Below the pieces are notes generated by a model that did no database searches, was not told the DNA's origin, and worked only from the letters and a program-made list of their open reading frames with translations. 64,000 bases of DNA from Miltoncostaea sp050250915 (GTDB lineage Bacteria > Actinomycetota > Thermoleophilia > Miltoncostaeales > Miltoncostaeaceae): assembly GCA_050250915.1 (NCBI GenBank), contig JBFWNT010000009.1, forward strand, positions 62,001 to 126,000. The letters run 5' to 3'. Position 1 is the stretch's first letter. Each line of letters opens with the position of its first letter. A program made the position numbers and the translations under genes. Shown in pieces: positions 8,085-16,790 of this stretch.

Positions 8085-8937
8085 GGCTCGCCCGGCCCTC
8101 CGCGCCCTGCTTGCGGCGCTCGTCGTGATGACCCTCGCGGTGGCCGCCGCGTGCGGCGGCGGCGCGGACGGCGGCGGCACGGACCGGACCGAGGGGCTGA
8201 CCCCGTCGCAGATCCTGACGCAGAGCGCCGACGCAGCCGCGAAGGCCGGCCCGTTCCGGATCGACCTGGCGGTGAAGGGCACGGTCGACATCACCCGCCC
8301 CGACGCGCTCCCCTCCGGCCTCGGGCAGCTGCTGAACGGGCAGATCGACATCACCGGCGAGGGCCCCGTCGACCCGCCCGACCGCGCGTCCATCGACGCC
8401 ACCGCCAAGGTCTCCCGGATCGGCCTCCAGGTGAACCTGACCCGCGTCGGCGACAACGTCTACGTCGGGATCCTGGGCCAGGACTTCACGCTCGACCTGC
8501 CGCCGGCGCAGGTCGGCCTCCTCAACTTCGGCGAGCTCTACCCCACCCTCGTCGGGTGGACGACCGACCCGCAGGAGGCGGGCCGGGAGGACGTCGACGG
8601 CACCTCGACCGTGAAGATCACCGGCACCCTCGACCCGGCGAAGGCGCTCGGCGACCTGGGCCCGGCGCTCGGCGCCGGCGGCGACGTGACCCCCGCGCAG
8701 GCGCAGCGCGCCCTCACGGAGGGCACCGCCGAGTTCTGGATCGGGACCGCCGACCTGCTGCCGCGCCGGGTGCACGTGGTGCTGAAGGGCGACGGGACGG
8801 GCGTGGTCGACGGCGTCGGGGCCATCGACCTGGACCTCACGGCCGGCTTCTCCGACTGGGGGCAGCCGGTGGACATCACCGAGCCGCAGAACGCGCGGCC
8901 GCTCGATCCCAGCGGGCTCGGCGGGCTGGTCGGCTAG
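8083..8937 (+). CDS. LppX/LprAFG-type lipoprotein
   Basis: The 284-residue precursor has a lipoprotein signal ending in the lipobox VAAAC at about residue 24, then a Gly/Asp linker. The mature domain resembles LppX_LprAFG lipid-carrier lipoproteins: GPFRIDLAVKGTVDI, LQVNLTRVGDNVYVGI, and the late TAEFWIGTADLLPRRVHVVLKG. LprG homologues carry lipids or lipoglycans across the envelope. TATACC sits 7 nt before the ATG with no Shine-Dalgarno, so the mRNA is probably leaderless. The start overlaps the longest form of the divergent MBL gene, so the two promoters interleave. Confidence 0.8.
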   Translation: MARPALRALLAALVVMTLAVAAACGGGADGGGTDRTEGLTPSQILTQSADAAAKAGPFRIDLAVKGTVDITRPDALPSGLGQLLNGQIDITGEGPVDPPDRASIDATAKVSRIGLQVNLTRVGDNVYVGILGQDFTLDLPPAQVGLLNFGELYPTLVGWTTDPQEAGREDVDGTSTVKITGTLDPAKALGDLGPALGAGGDVTPAQAQRALTEGTAEFWIGTADLLPRRVHVVLKGDGTGVVDGVGAIDLDLTAGFSDWGQPVDITEPQNARPLDPSGLGGLVG

Positions 8938-10118
8938 GCGGCCTGGGCGGGCCGGGCCCCGCCCGGCAGGCGGTGCGGGAGGCAGGTCCACCCCACGGCG
9001 GCCGCCAGCAGGACGATGAACCACAGGGCGTCGATCGACCCGCAGGCCGCCGCGGCGACGACGGCGATCGCGACGGATCCCAGTGCGCGCACGGCAGTGC
9101 GACGGTCGCCGGCCCCTTCGGCGAGTGCGGCGGACACCAGGAGCCACACCGCCAGGCCGCCCGCCGGCAGCCACCGGTAGAAGGCGGTCGCGGGCTCGTG
9201 CACGTCGAGCAGCAGCTCCCCCAGGGCGGCGGCCAGCGCGACGACGCCCGCGGTCATGACCAGGTGCATCAGCATCAGGGTGCGGAGGGGGAACGTCGGC
9301 TCCTCGCCGGCGCCGAATCCATGGCGGAACGCCAGCCACCACAGGCCGATCAGGATGGCGAACGAGGCCACCGCCGCCACCCCGAAGTGGTTCCCCCACT
9401 CGGCGGCCGTCGCGCCCCTGATGATCTGGGCGACCCCCTCGCCCAGCACGATGATCACGAACGTGCCGAGGCGGTCGCCCAGGTGCTCCGGCCGTCCGCT
9501 GACGGGCACGAACGGCGCCACCTGCTCGCGCCCCCGGGCCTTCCGCCGCACGCGCGCGTTCAGGCGCTCGACGAGGGCCCCCGACGCGTCCCCCTCGGTC
9601 GCCCGCGCCGCCGCGAACACCAGCTCCAGGGCCAGGGCGGCCGCCCAGATCCCGTACTTCACCGGGGCCTCCACCCAGATCGAGACGATCCACGGCGTCG
9701 TCAGCCCGCCCAGCTGCACGGCGGGCCACGACGTCAGGAACCGCCCGGTGTGGGACGCCGCCCTCGCCGCGATGATGCGGCAGACGACGAAGCCGATGGC
9801 GAAGGCGTTGGCCCGCTCGTCCAGGTTCCCGAGGGCAGCGGCCATGATCCCGATCACGCCCGCCGCGATCATCAGCGTCGCGATCCTGGTGTTCTCGTTC
9901 GCCAGGTCGGTGTAGACGACGAACGAGATCCAGATCGACCAGATGGCGGTGAAGCAGACGAGGAACACGCCCACGCCGCCCCAGTCCGGATGCTCGTGCA
10001 GGCGGTCGGCGAGCACCGCCGTGCAGACGACCACCACCAGGTCGAAGAACAGCTCCAGCCAGCCGACCAGCTCCGCGTCGTGCCGCCCGGCGGCGCCGCC
10101 GGGCGCCTCGGCGCTCAG
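8934..10118 (-). CDS. LtrA (low temperature requirement A) family membrane protein
   Basis: This is a polytopic protein of about 394 residues with 10-12 hydrophobic segments. The LtrA signature is present: ELVGWLELFFDLVVVVC at the N-terminus, and RPEHLGDRLGTFVIIVLGEG mid-protein. The function of LtrA is unknown; the name comes from a Listeria cold-growth phenotype. No ATG, GTG or TTG precedes the conserved ELFFDL in frame. A CTG at 10118 overlaps the rpiB stop as CTGA with GGAGGAGG just upstream, and I take it as the start. Confidence 0.8.
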   Translation of the reverse strand: MSAEAPGGAAGRHDAELVGWLELFFDLVVVVCTAVLADRLHEHPDWGGVGVFLVCFTAIWSIWISFVVYTDLANENTRIATLMIAAGVIGIMAAALGNLDERANAFAIGFVVCRIIAARAASHTGRFLTSWPAVQLGGLTTPWIVSIWVEAPVKYGIWAAALALELVFAAARATEGDASGALVERLNARVRRKARGREQVAPFVPVSGRPEHLGDRLGTFVIIVLGEGVAQIIRGATAAEWGNHFGVAAVASFAILIGLWWLAFRHGFGAGEEPTFPLRTLMLMHLVMTAGVVALAAALGELLLDVHEPATAFYRWLPAGGLAVWLLVSAALAEGAGDRRTAVRALGSVAIAVVAAAACGSIDALWFIVLLAAAVGWTCLPHRLPGGARPAQAA

Positions 10119-10555
10119 GCCTCCTCCATCCCGCGGAGCTCGGCGACGTTGCGCACGTCGAAGTCGTCGGCGCCGTCGGGCTCCTCCAGGAACGCCTCGA
10201 CGATCTCGCGGCCCATCGCCGGGCTGGTGGCGCGGAGGGACAGCGCCAGGACGTTGGCGTGGTTGTATCTCCGGGCCATCCGGGCGGTCTCGGCGTCGCC
10301 GCACAGGGCGGCGCGCACGCCGCGCACCTTGTTGGCGGCGATCGACGCGCCCGTCCCCGACCAGCAGCACACGATGCCGCGGTCGGCGCGCCCCTCCGCC
10401 ACGGCGCGGGCGGTCTCCGCGCTGGCGGCCACCCACTCCTCGCGGCCGCCGGCGAGCGGGCCGAACAGCGTCACCTGGTGCCCGGCCGCCCGCAGCGTCT
10501 CGTCCAGCTCGTCGGTCAGGGCGGTGCGTTCGTCCGACCCGAGTGCAATCCGCAT
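10115..10555 (-). CDS. rpiB: RpiB/LacAB-family sugar-phosphate isomerase
   Basis: The 146-residue protein begins MRIALGSDE. It has the family active-site loop, here CCWSGTGASIAANKVRGVRAA, with the catalytic Cys-Ser/Thr-Gly region, and the RYNHANVLALSLR segment near the C-terminus. RpiB interconverts ribose 5-phosphate and ribulose 5-phosphate; LacA/B and other members act on galactose or allose phosphates. The Trp inserted before SGTG differs from classic RpiB, so the substrate may not be ribose 5-phosphate. The ATG at 10555 has GGAGGAGGG 4 nt upstream. The stop is coupled to LtrA. Confidence 0.8.
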   Translation of the reverse strand: MRIALGSDERTALTDELDETLRAAGHQVTLFGPLAGGREEWVAASAETARAVAEGRADRGIVCCWSGTGASIAANKVRGVRAALCGDAETARMARRYNHANVLALSLRATSPAMGREIVEAFLEEPDGADDFDVRNVAELRGMEEA

Positions 10556-10592
10556 CGGCCCTCCTCCGGCCTTCGCAGCTAGCATCGCAGGG

Positions 10593-11228
10593 ATGATCAT
10601 CCGTGGAGGAACGTTCGGACCGGTGGCCACCAACACCTACGTCGTCGCCGACGACCGGGGCGGCAGCGCGTGGGTCGTCGACCCGGCGATGGGATCCGAG
10701 GCGTGGGTCGCCCAGACCCTCGAGCGGCTGGAGGCGACGCCCGTCGCGGTGCTCGACACCCACGGCCACTGGGATCACGTGGTCGAGAACCACGTGTGGG
10801 CGGCGCGCGGCCTGCCCGTGTGGGTCGGCGAGGGCGACGAGGAGTGGGTCGCGGCGCCGGCGCCGTTCAACCCGGCGCTGTTCGGCAACCCGCCCCCCAC
10901 CCCCGGCGTCACGCCCGACCGGATCCTCCACGACGGCGAGGTGCTGGAGCTGGGCGCGCTGCGGTTCCGCCTGCTGGCCACGCCCGGCCACTCCCCCGGA
11001 TGCATGGTCGCGCTGGAGGAGACCGAGGGCGACGCCTTCGTGGGCGACCTGATCTTCGCCCAGGGCATCGGCCGCACCGACTTCCCGCGCAGCGACCCGG
11101 GGGCGATGCTCCGGAGCCTGGAGCGCGTGTTCGCGGAGGTCCCGCGGGACGCCCGCATCCACCCCGGCCACGGCCCGTGGGGCATGACCCTGGCCGACGC
11201 GGAGCCCTACGCCAGGATGTTCATGTGA
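10593..11228 (+). CDS. MBL-fold hydrolase, glyoxalase II-like
   Basis: This 211-residue protein has the MBL motif THGHWDHVVEN in place of THxHxDH, a second His in TPGHSPGCM, Asp in FVGDLIF and a final HPGHGP. This arrangement matches the hydroxyacylglutathione hydrolase-like subgroup of small MBL proteins. The first TH is followed by G-H-W-D-H, so the metal ligands are retained. TAGCAT lies 7 nt before the ATG, suggesting a leaderless mRNA. The stop overlaps the Mrp start (ATGTGA). Confidence 0.85.
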   Translation: MIIRGGTFGPVATNTYVVADDRGGSAWVVDPAMGSEAWVAQTLERLEATPVAVLDTHGHWDHVVENHVWAARGLPVWVGEGDEEWVAAPAPFNPALFGNPPPTPGVTPDRILHDGEVLELGALRFRLLATPGHSPGCMVALEETEGDAFVGDLIFAQGIGRTDFPRSDPGAMLRSLERVFAEVPRDARIHPGHGPWGMTLADAEPYARMFM

Positions 11229-12313
11229 GCGCGCCCGACCGCGAGGCGGTCATCCGCGTCCTCCGGGACGTGCACGACCCCGAGCTGCACCGCAGCATCG
11301 TCGACCTGGGGATGGTCGGCGACGTCGACGTCCGCGAGGGCCGGGTGCTGGTGGCGATCCGCCTCACCGTGGCCGGCTGCCCGCTGAAGGCCGAGATCCA
11401 GAAGCGGGTGACCGACGCGCTGGCCCCGCTGCCGGGCGTCGAGGCGATCCAGGTGACGATGGACGCGATGACCGACGAGGAGCGCCGGCGCCTGCGGCAG
11501 GGGCTCATCACCGGCGAGGAGCGCCCGTCGCCGTTCCAGCCGGGCAGCCGCACCACCGTCATCGGCGTCGCGTCCGGGAAGGGGGGCGTCGGCAAGTCGA
11601 GCATCACCGCCAACCTGGCCCTGGCGCTCGCGGAGGGCGGCGCCACCGTCGGCCTGCTGGACGCCGACGTCTACGGCTACTCCATCCCCCGCATGATGGG
11701 CATCACGCGGCCCGCCGTGGCGGTCGACGACCTGATGATGCCGGTCGAGGCCCACGGGGTCCGGATGATGTCGATCGGGTTCCTCACCGAGGAGGACTCC
11801 CCGGTCATCTGGCGCGGGCCGATGCTGCACAAGGCGCTCACCAGCTTCATCACCGAGGTGTGGTGGGACGACCCGGATTACCTCCTGGTGGATCTGCCGC
11901 CCGGCACCGGCGACGTGGCGCTGTCGCTGTCGGGCCTGCTGCCCACCGCGTCGTTCGTGATCGTGACCACGCCCCAGCTGGCCGCCCAGCGCGTCGCGCG
12001 CCGGGCCGCCGCCATGGCCGCGCGGGTGAACCTGCCGGTCGCGGGCGTCATCGAGAACATGAGCTGGTTCGAGGCGCCCGACACTGGCGCCCGCTACGAG
12101 GTCTTCTCCGGCGGCGGCGGCGAGCTGCTGGCCGCCGAGCTGGGCGTCCCGCTGCTGGGCCGCATCCCGCTGGAGCCGGCGGTGGCCCAGGCGGGCGACG
12201 CGGGGCTGCCGGTGGTGGCGTCCTCGCCCGGCAGCCCGGCCGCCCGCGCGCTGCGGGGCGCCGCCGAGCGGCTGCTGGCCGTGGTGCCCCGGCCGGTGCT
12301 CTCGGCCTCCTGA
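11225..12313 (+). CDS. Mrp/ApbC-family P-loop ATPase (Fe-S carrier)
   Basis: This 362-residue protein has an N-terminal MIP18/DUF59 domain (about 1-95, with DPELHRSIVDLGMV and the conserved Cys in AGCPLKAEI) fused to a ParA-like ATPase. The ATPase has a deviant Walker A, ASGKGGVGKSS, at about 117 and switch motif LLVDLPPGTGD. Mrp proteins carry Fe-S clusters to targets. The C-terminal CxxC that binds the cluster in many homologues is absent: after IENMS the sequence reads WFEAPDTGARY, with no Cys. The GTG start overlaps the stop of the MBL hydrolase. The main Fe-S assembly genes lie 8 kb away. Confidence 0.88.
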   Translation: MSAPDREAVIRVLRDVHDPELHRSIVDLGMVGDVDVREGRVLVAIRLTVAGCPLKAEIQKRVTDALAPLPGVEAIQVTMDAMTDEERRRLRQGLITGEERPSPFQPGSRTTVIGVASGKGGVGKSSITANLALALAEGGATVGLLDADVYGYSIPRMMGITRPAVAVDDLMMPVEAHGVRMMSIGFLTEEDSPVIWRGPMLHKALTSFITEVWWDDPDYLLVDLPPGTGDVALSLSGLLPTASFVIVTTPQLAAQRVARRAAAMAARVNLPVAGVIENMSWFEAPDTGARYEVFSGGGGELLAAELGVPLLGRIPLEPAVAQAGDAGLPVVASSPGSPAARALRGAAERLLAVVPRPVLSAS

Positions 12314-12402
12314 CGCCGGTCCCCGCTGGTAGCATCGGCGCTCCGCGGCACCCGCCGGACCACCCGGCGGCGCCGCCGTCCACGACGCCCGAGGAACGCT
12401 GA

Positions 12403-12714
12403 ATGGCTTACATCATCACGGAGCCCTGCATCGGCACGAAGGACACCTCCTGCGCCGACGTCTGTCCCGTCGACTGCATCCATCCCGCCGCCGGCGAGGA
12501 GGGTCACGACGAGGCGACCATGCTCTACATCGACCCCGCCGAGTGCATCGACTGCGACGCGTGCGTCGAGGCGTGCCCGGTGGACGCGACGATGGCCGAG
12601 GATGACACGCCGGACAAGTGGGAGGTCTTCAAGGAGATCAACCGCGTCTACTTCGAGGACGGCCCGGCGGCCGGCGAGAAGATGGTCGCCGACTATCTCT
12701 CCAGCAAGGCGTAG
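12403..12714 (+). CDS. fdxA: Ferredoxin, 7Fe/8Fe type (FdxA-like)
   Basis: The 103-residue protein has one cluster motif near the N-terminus, CIGTKDTSCADVCPVDCI, where spacing fits a 3Fe-4S or mixed site. The second motif, CIDCDACVEACPVD, is a canonical CxxCxxCxxxCP 4Fe-4S site. The long C-terminal tail (EVFKEINRVYFEDGP) is typical of actinobacterial FdxA. These ferredoxins pass electrons to cytochromes P450 and other oxidoreductases. A TAGCAT at 12331-12336 is a likely -10, giving a leader of about 60 nt, and GAGGAAC precedes the ATG. Confidence 0.92.
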   Translation: MAYIITEPCIGTKDTSCADVCPVDCIHPAAGEEGHDEATMLYIDPAECIDCDACVEACPVDATMAEDDTPDKWEVFKEINRVYFEDGPAAGEKMVADYLSSKA

Positions 12715-12733
12715 CCGTAGCCTGACGATCCTC

Positions 12734-14014
12734 GTGGCGGCGGGGGCGCTGGCGATCCAGCCGGCCCTCGCCGCCGCAGCATCCGGCGCGTGGAGCCTGC
12801 CCGTGCCGTTCTCGTCGCCGGGCCGGGTGCTCCCCAGCGAGCCCGCGGTGGCCGTGGCCCCCGAGGGCCGCGCGGTGGTCGCCTGGTGGCGCACCGACGC
12901 CGCGCTCGCGCCGCTCCGCGACGTCGTCCAGATCCGCACGCGGGCGACCCCCACGGCCCGGTTCCTCGGTCCGCGGACCGTGTCGGCCCGCAGGGACGAC
13001 ACCACCCAGCCGGTCGCGGCGGCCGCGGCGGGCCGCCGCACCCTGGTGGGGTGGACCGACGACCGGGGCGCCGTCGCCCTGACGCTGCCCCGCGGCGCCC
13101 GCCGGCCGCCCGTGACGCTGCTGGCCGAGGGCGCGGGCGCCCGCATCCAGGACCTCCGCGTCGCGATCGCCCCCACCGGCGCCGCGATCGCCGTGTGGAT
13201 CCGCGCCGACCCGGCCCCCACGCTGCGTCTCGCCCACCGCTCCGCCGCCACCGGCACCTGGTCGGCGCCCGCCGACCTGGGCCCCGCCGGAGCCGCCCAT
13301 CCCGCGGTGGCGATGGCGGGCGACGGCTCCGGCCTGGTGGTGTGGGAGCGGCCGGGGGGCATCGACCTCGCGTCCGTCGCGCCCGAGGGCACCGCCGGGG
13401 CCCCCTCGCCGGTCCCCGGCGCCGGCGCCACCGCCCGCCGGCCCGCCGTGGCGATGAACGCGGCCGGCGACGCCGTGGTGGCCTGGTGGGAGGCGGGCGT
13501 CATGGCGGCCGGGCGCCCCGCCGGCGGGGCGTTCGGCGCGCCGGCCGCGATCTCCGCCCCGTCGGGCGCCCCGCCCCGGCTGCGGGCGCCGGAGGTGGCG
13601 CTCTCACGTGGCGGCAAGGCGACGGCGGCGTGGCTGCGGGTGGACGGCGGCCGCACCCGGGTGGAGGGCTCGGTGGGGACGCTGGGCGGCCCGTGGCAGC
13701 CGGCGACGGTGCTGTCGCTGGCCGCCGCCCGCAACGCCGGCCGGCCGTCCCTGGCGGGCGCCGGGAACGGCGCCGCCGTCGTGGTGTGGTCCCAGCCGGT
13801 GGGGCGGTCCGCGTCGGCGATCCGGGCGCGCATCGTGGGCCGCACGGTCGAGACGTTCGGCCCGGTGGAGGCCGTCTCCACGCCGGCGGGCCGGGGCGCC
13901 GCGCCCGCGGCCGGCATCGACGGCGCCGGGCGGGCGGTGGTGGCCTGGCGCGAAGACCCGGCCGGCGGCGCGGGCCGCTCGTTCCGGGGCGCCATCCGCC
14001 GCGCGATCAGCTAG
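12734..14014 (+). CDS. Secreted repeat protein, beta-propeller-like
   Basis: From the GTG at 12734 the product is 426 residues with a short hydrophobic Ala-rich signal. The mature part contains at least seven copies of a strand pattern of the form P-x-V-A-h-x-x-x-G-x-A-h-h-x-W: VAVAPEGRAVVAWWR, VAIAPTGAAIAVWIR, PAVAMNAAGDAVVAWWE and PEVALSRGGKATAAWLR are examples. Copies are spaced at roughly 45-70 residues, as in beta-propeller blades. The protein at 18909-20255 has the same repeat, so they are paralogues. Function is unknown. The start is uncertain; a CTG at 12722 would lengthen the signal. Confidence 0.6.
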   Translation: MAAGALAIQPALAAAASGAWSLPVPFSSPGRVLPSEPAVAVAPEGRAVVAWWRTDAALAPLRDVVQIRTRATPTARFLGPRTVSARRDDTTQPVAAAAAGRRTLVGWTDDRGAVALTLPRGARRPPVTLLAEGAGARIQDLRVAIAPTGAAIAVWIRADPAPTLRLAHRSAATGTWSAPADLGPAGAAHPAVAMAGDGSGLVVWERPGGIDLASVAPEGTAGAPSPVPGAGATARRPAVAMNAAGDAVVAWWEAGVMAAGRPAGGAFGAPAAISAPSGAPPRLRAPEVALSRGGKATAAWLRVDGGRTRVEGSVGTLGGPWQPATVLSLAAARNAGRPSLAGAGNGAAVVVWSQPVGRSASAIRARIVGRTVETFGPVEAVSTPAGRGAAPAAGIDGAGRAVVAWREDPAGGAGRSFRGAIRRAIS

Positions 14015-14439
14015 CGCGACTCCTCGTCCTCGCCCAGGCCCGGGCGGATGATCGGGGAGGCGTGGTGCACCACCAGGCGCCAGCCGCCGGCGTCCAGCAC
14101 GAAGACGTTGGTGGCGGCCACCTCCGCGACGGCGGTGGAGCCCTCGTCGGTGGCGGACGTGATCCGCTCGACGCAGCTCACCCACGCGACGGGATCCTGC
14201 ACCTCCACGTGCACGTCGGCGATCTCGAACTCGATGTAGCCGGTGTGGGACATGATCGCCTCCCAGGCGCCGCCCACCTCCTCCCACCCGCGCTGCACCG
14301 GCCCGCCGGGGTGGACGCAGACGACGTGGTCCCCGCCCGCCCACACGGCCGCCATCGCGTCCATGTCGAGGGCCTCCAGGGCGTCGTAGAAACGGCGGTT
14401 GGCGTCCCGCACCTGCGCGGCGATCACGTCGTTCGTCAT
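14011..14439 (-). CDS. SnoaL/NTF2-like domain protein
   Basis: The 142-residue protein has the NTF2-like fold pattern: an N-terminal helix pair (ANRRFYDALEALDMDAMAAVWA), the DHVVCVHPGG strand, and closing beta-strands with VFVLDAGGWRLVVHHASP. SnoaL-like/DUF4440 members include ketosteroid-isomerase-type enzymes and small-ligand binders. The ATG at 14439 was chosen because GGAGGA lies 7 nt upstream and the upstream stop overlaps it as TGATG. It is the last gene of a six-gene overlapping operon. The stop codon overlaps the end of the convergent repeat-protein gene. Confidence 0.75.
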   Translation of the reverse strand: MTNDVIAAQVRDANRRFYDALEALDMDAMAAVWAGGDHVVCVHPGGPVQRGWEEVGGAWEAIMSHTGYIEFEIADVHVEVQDPVAWVSCVERITSATDEGSTAVAEVAATNVFVLDAGGWRLVVHHASPIIRPGLGEDEESR

Positions 14440-15221
14440 CAGTTCATCCTCCATCGCAGGTCGCGGATCTGCCGGACCTGCTCCTCCACCGCAGCGGCGG
14501 CGGGGTGGTCGGGGCGGGCCGTCAGGAAGGCGGCGGCGGTGGCCTCGGCCTCCTCGTAGCGCCCCGTCCCGCTCAGCAGCGAGATCGACGCGCGCACCAG
14601 CTCGGCGTCGTCGGGCTGCACGATCAGGCCCACCTCGACCGTCCAGAGCGCCTGATCCAGGCGGCGGCGGCGCATGTAGCTGCCGCGCAGGTTGCGCAGC
14701 GTGCGCGCCAGGATCTCCCGCGGCTCCACGGGGTCCAGGAACTCGATCCGGAACGGCACGCCGGCGGTGCGCTCCACCAGCCGGGCGCACTCGGCCATGT
14801 CCAGGGGCGTCCACCCGTTGAACGGGTCGATCACCACCGGGTCGGCGCCGCTGCGGTCGGCCACCACGAAGTGGCCCGGCAGCCCCACGCCCACCAGCGG
14901 CGCACCGACGCGGGTCGCGACGGCCAGCGCGAGGGTGGCCAGGGCGATCGGCAGGCCCCGGCGGCGCTCCAGGACGTGGTTGAGGAACGAGTTGCGCGGG
15001 TCGTCGTAGTCGTCGGCGTCACCGCGGAACCCGACGTCGCGCAGGGCGGGGACCACCCCCTGCTCCCGGGCGGCGGTCGCGAGCCCCTCCACCGTGGCCA
15101 GCGCCGTGTCGAAGTCGATCGCCTCGTCGGCCTCGCAGGCGATCATCAGGTTCGCCTCGGCCAGGTCGATCGCGGGGGCGTCGAGCAGCTCGGCCAGCCG
15201 CAGGCGGCTCGCGACGCTCAC
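14439..15221 (-). CDS. SirB1-like transglutaminase-fold protein with TPR tail
   Basis: This 260-residue protein matches the Transglut_core2/SirB1 family: RNSFLNHVLERRRGLPIAL, VGVGLPGHFVVAD and VIDPFNGW. The C-terminus (LRGSYMRRRRLDQALWTVE, then a TPR-like pair) is typical of the family. It retains the His of GLPGHF, but I see no obvious catalytic Cys in the usual place, so enzymatic activity is doubtful. The GTG at 15221 overlaps the upstream stop as GTGA. Confidence 0.75.
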   Translation of the reverse strand: MSVASRLRLAELLDAPAIDLAEANLMIACEADEAIDFDTALATVEGLATAAREQGVVPALRDVGFRGDADDYDDPRNSFLNHVLERRRGLPIALATLALAVATRVGAPLVGVGLPGHFVVADRSGADPVVIDPFNGWTPLDMAECARLVERTAGVPFRIEFLDPVEPREILARTLRNLRGSYMRRRRLDQALWTVEVGLIVQPDDAELVRASISLLSGTGRYEEAEATAAAFLTARPDHPAAAAVEEQVRQIRDLRWRMN

Positions 15222-15490
15222 CGCGGCCGCCCCAGCAGCGCCGCGTCGTTCTCGATCACCGCCGCGCGCGTCAGCGCCTGCGCCACCTTGCGCGCCGCGG
15301 GGTCCTCCCCCGCCGCCCGGTGCAGGTCCGCCGCCGCCCGGGCGGGGCCCGCGCCGGGCAGGCCGTCGGCGTGGCGCGCCGCCTGGGCCAGGAGCGGGCC
15401 GGCGACCGGGTCGTGGCGCACCAGCGCCATCTCGCACTGGGCCAGGGCCGCGGCCAGGCGCAGCTCGTCGGCGGCGGAGGCGGCGCTCAC
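15218..15490 (-). CDS. Small hypothetical protein
   Basis: This 90-residue, Ala-rich, all-helical protein starts at a GTG overlapping the amidohydrolase stop (GTGA) and ends in a GTGA overlap with the SirB1-like gene. Being locked between two coupled genes argues that it is real. It contains ALAQCEMALVRHDPVAGPLL and a C-terminal LTRAAVIENDAALLG. I do not recognise a family; it may be a small helical adaptor for the neighbouring enzymes. Confidence 0.55.
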   Translation of the reverse strand: MSAASAADELRLAAALAQCEMALVRHDPVAGPLLAQAARHADGLPGAGPARAAADLHRAAGEDPAARKVAQALTRAAVIENDAALLGRPR

Positions 15491-16323
15491 GGCACCCACC
15501 GTCGCAGGTTCCCGCCCATCACCCCCGCCAGATCGTCCTCGCCCCACCCCGCGACGTCCGCCGCCCGCCGCACCAGCAGGAGCGCGGTGGCGTGGTCGCC
15601 GTAGGGGCGGTCCGAGCCGAACACGAGCCGCGCGGGCGGGAGCGCCGACAGGTCGGCCAGGGCCGCGAGCGACGTGTCGAGCATCACGTTGGGCCACCCG
15701 TCGAGGCGGGTGGCGAGCGCCCGGGCGTCGCCGCGGCCGCCGTGGGCCAGGACCAGGCGGGCCTCGGGCACCGCGTCCACCAGCGCGGCGATCCCGCCCG
15801 CCAGCGGCCGCGCGCCGAAGCCGGCGTGGATGGTCACGGGCCAGCCCCGCGTGGCGGCGTCGTGGACCACCTCCACCGCCGCGTCCGCCTCGGGGCGGAA
15901 GCGCTGCGCCACCGGGTGCAGCTTCAGCCCCCGCGCGCCGGCCGCCGCGGCCCGCGCCATCGCGTCGAGCGCCCCCGGCTGGGTGGGGTCGACGCGGCAG
16001 AACGGGATCACCCGGCCCGGCGCCGCGTCGGCGGCGGCGATGATGGCCGCGTTGGCCGCCGCGAACTGCTTGTCCGGGCCCGGCTCGTTGGCCGGGAAGC
16101 ACACGGCCGACTCGAGCTCCCACCGCTCCAGGTCCTCGAGCAGCCCGGCGGCGTCGAGCTGGTGGCCGTCGGCGTCGCGCCCCAGGTGCACGTGGGCGTC
16201 GGCCGAGCCGCCGCGCGGCAGCGAGGCCACCGCCGCGGCCACCTCGTCCTCCAGCGCGCGCAGCGCATCCACGTCCGCCCCGGCGCGGGCGAGCGCGCCG
16301 ACGTCCTCGCCGAAGACCCTCAT
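15487..16323 (-). CDS. Metal-dependent amidohydrolase (COG2159-type TIM barrel)
   Basis: This 278-residue protein has amidohydrolase-2 features: the N-terminal metal motif DAHVHLGRD, GLKLHPVAQRFRP on a central strand, VTIHAGFGARP, LVLAHGGRGDA, and a terminal Asp in VFGSDRPYGD. Members hydrolyse or decarboxylate cyclic and aromatic acids. The stop and start overlap neighbouring genes (TGATG at 16323, GTGA at 15489), placing it mid-operon after a thioesterase and a methyltransferase. That set is compatible with metabolism of an acyl or aromatic compound. Confidence 0.82.
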   Translation of the reverse strand: MRVFGEDVGALARAGADVDALRALEDEVAAAVASLPRGGSADAHVHLGRDADGHQLDAAGLLEDLERWELESAVCFPANEPGPDKQFAAANAAIIAAADAAPGRVIPFCRVDPTQPGALDAMARAAAAGARGLKLHPVAQRFRPEADAAVEVVHDAATRGWPVTIHAGFGARPLAGGIAALVDAVPEARLVLAHGGRGDARALATRLDGWPNVMLDTSLAALADLSALPPARLVFGSDRPYGDHATALLLVRRAADVAGWGEDDLAGVMGGNLRRWVP

Positions 16324-16790
16324 CAGAGGCCCTCGAATCCCGCGATCGCGTCGCGCATCGACTCGGGCATCCGCGTGGGCTTCGGGGCCTCGTAGCCGCC
16401 GACGCCGACGATGGTGAGCACCGCGTCGGCCAGATGGCCCGGCGCCCCGCCCGAGATGCGCTCCAGCCGGACGGCGTACTCGTGGCTGGACCCGCCGAGC
16501 CGGGTGACCCGCACGAAGGCCTCCACCTCGTCGTCGAAGCGGGCCGGCGCGCGGTAGTCCACCTCGAGGCTCCGGACCACGAACAGGTGGCCGTCGGGGC
16601 CGAGCGGCGGCACGCCCACGTGGCGCCGGTAGGCCAGCACGGCGCGGTCGACGTGGTGGACGTATCGGCCGTAGTAGACGACGGCGCCGAGGTCGGTCTC
16701 GGCCACGTCGACCCGCGACACGGCGCTGAACCGGAACGGCGGGACGCGGTCCGTGGGCCCCGAGTGGGCGTCGGGCGTGCGGGCGCTCAC
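16323..16790 (-). CDS. 4HBT-type acyl-CoA thioesterase
   Basis: This 155-residue hot-dog-fold protein has the 4-hydroxybenzoyl-CoA thioesterase signature VDVAETDLGAVVYYGRYVHHVDRA, in which the catalytic Asp of the usual TDxxGHV-x-Y/N motif is retained in ETDLGAVVYYG. The second half has the expected SLEVDYRAPARFDDEVEAFVRV strand pair. It would hydrolyse acyl- or aroyl-CoA esters. The GTG start at 16790 overlaps the methyltransferase stop (GTGA). Confidence 0.85.
   Translation of the reverse strand: MSARTPDAHSGPTDRVPPFRFSAVSRVDVAETDLGAVVYYGRYVHHVDRAVLAYRRHVGVPPLGPDGHLFVVRSLEVDYRAPARFDDEVEAFVRVTRLGGSSHEYAVRLERISGGAPGHLADAVLTIVGVGGYEAPKPTRMPESMRDAIAGFEGL

Noticed and set aside
7374..11228. A 1,284-residue plus-strand open frame
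   Set aside because: Only its last 211 residues (from 10593) match a real MBL-fold protein; the rest is antisense to LtrA, RpiB and an MBL gene.
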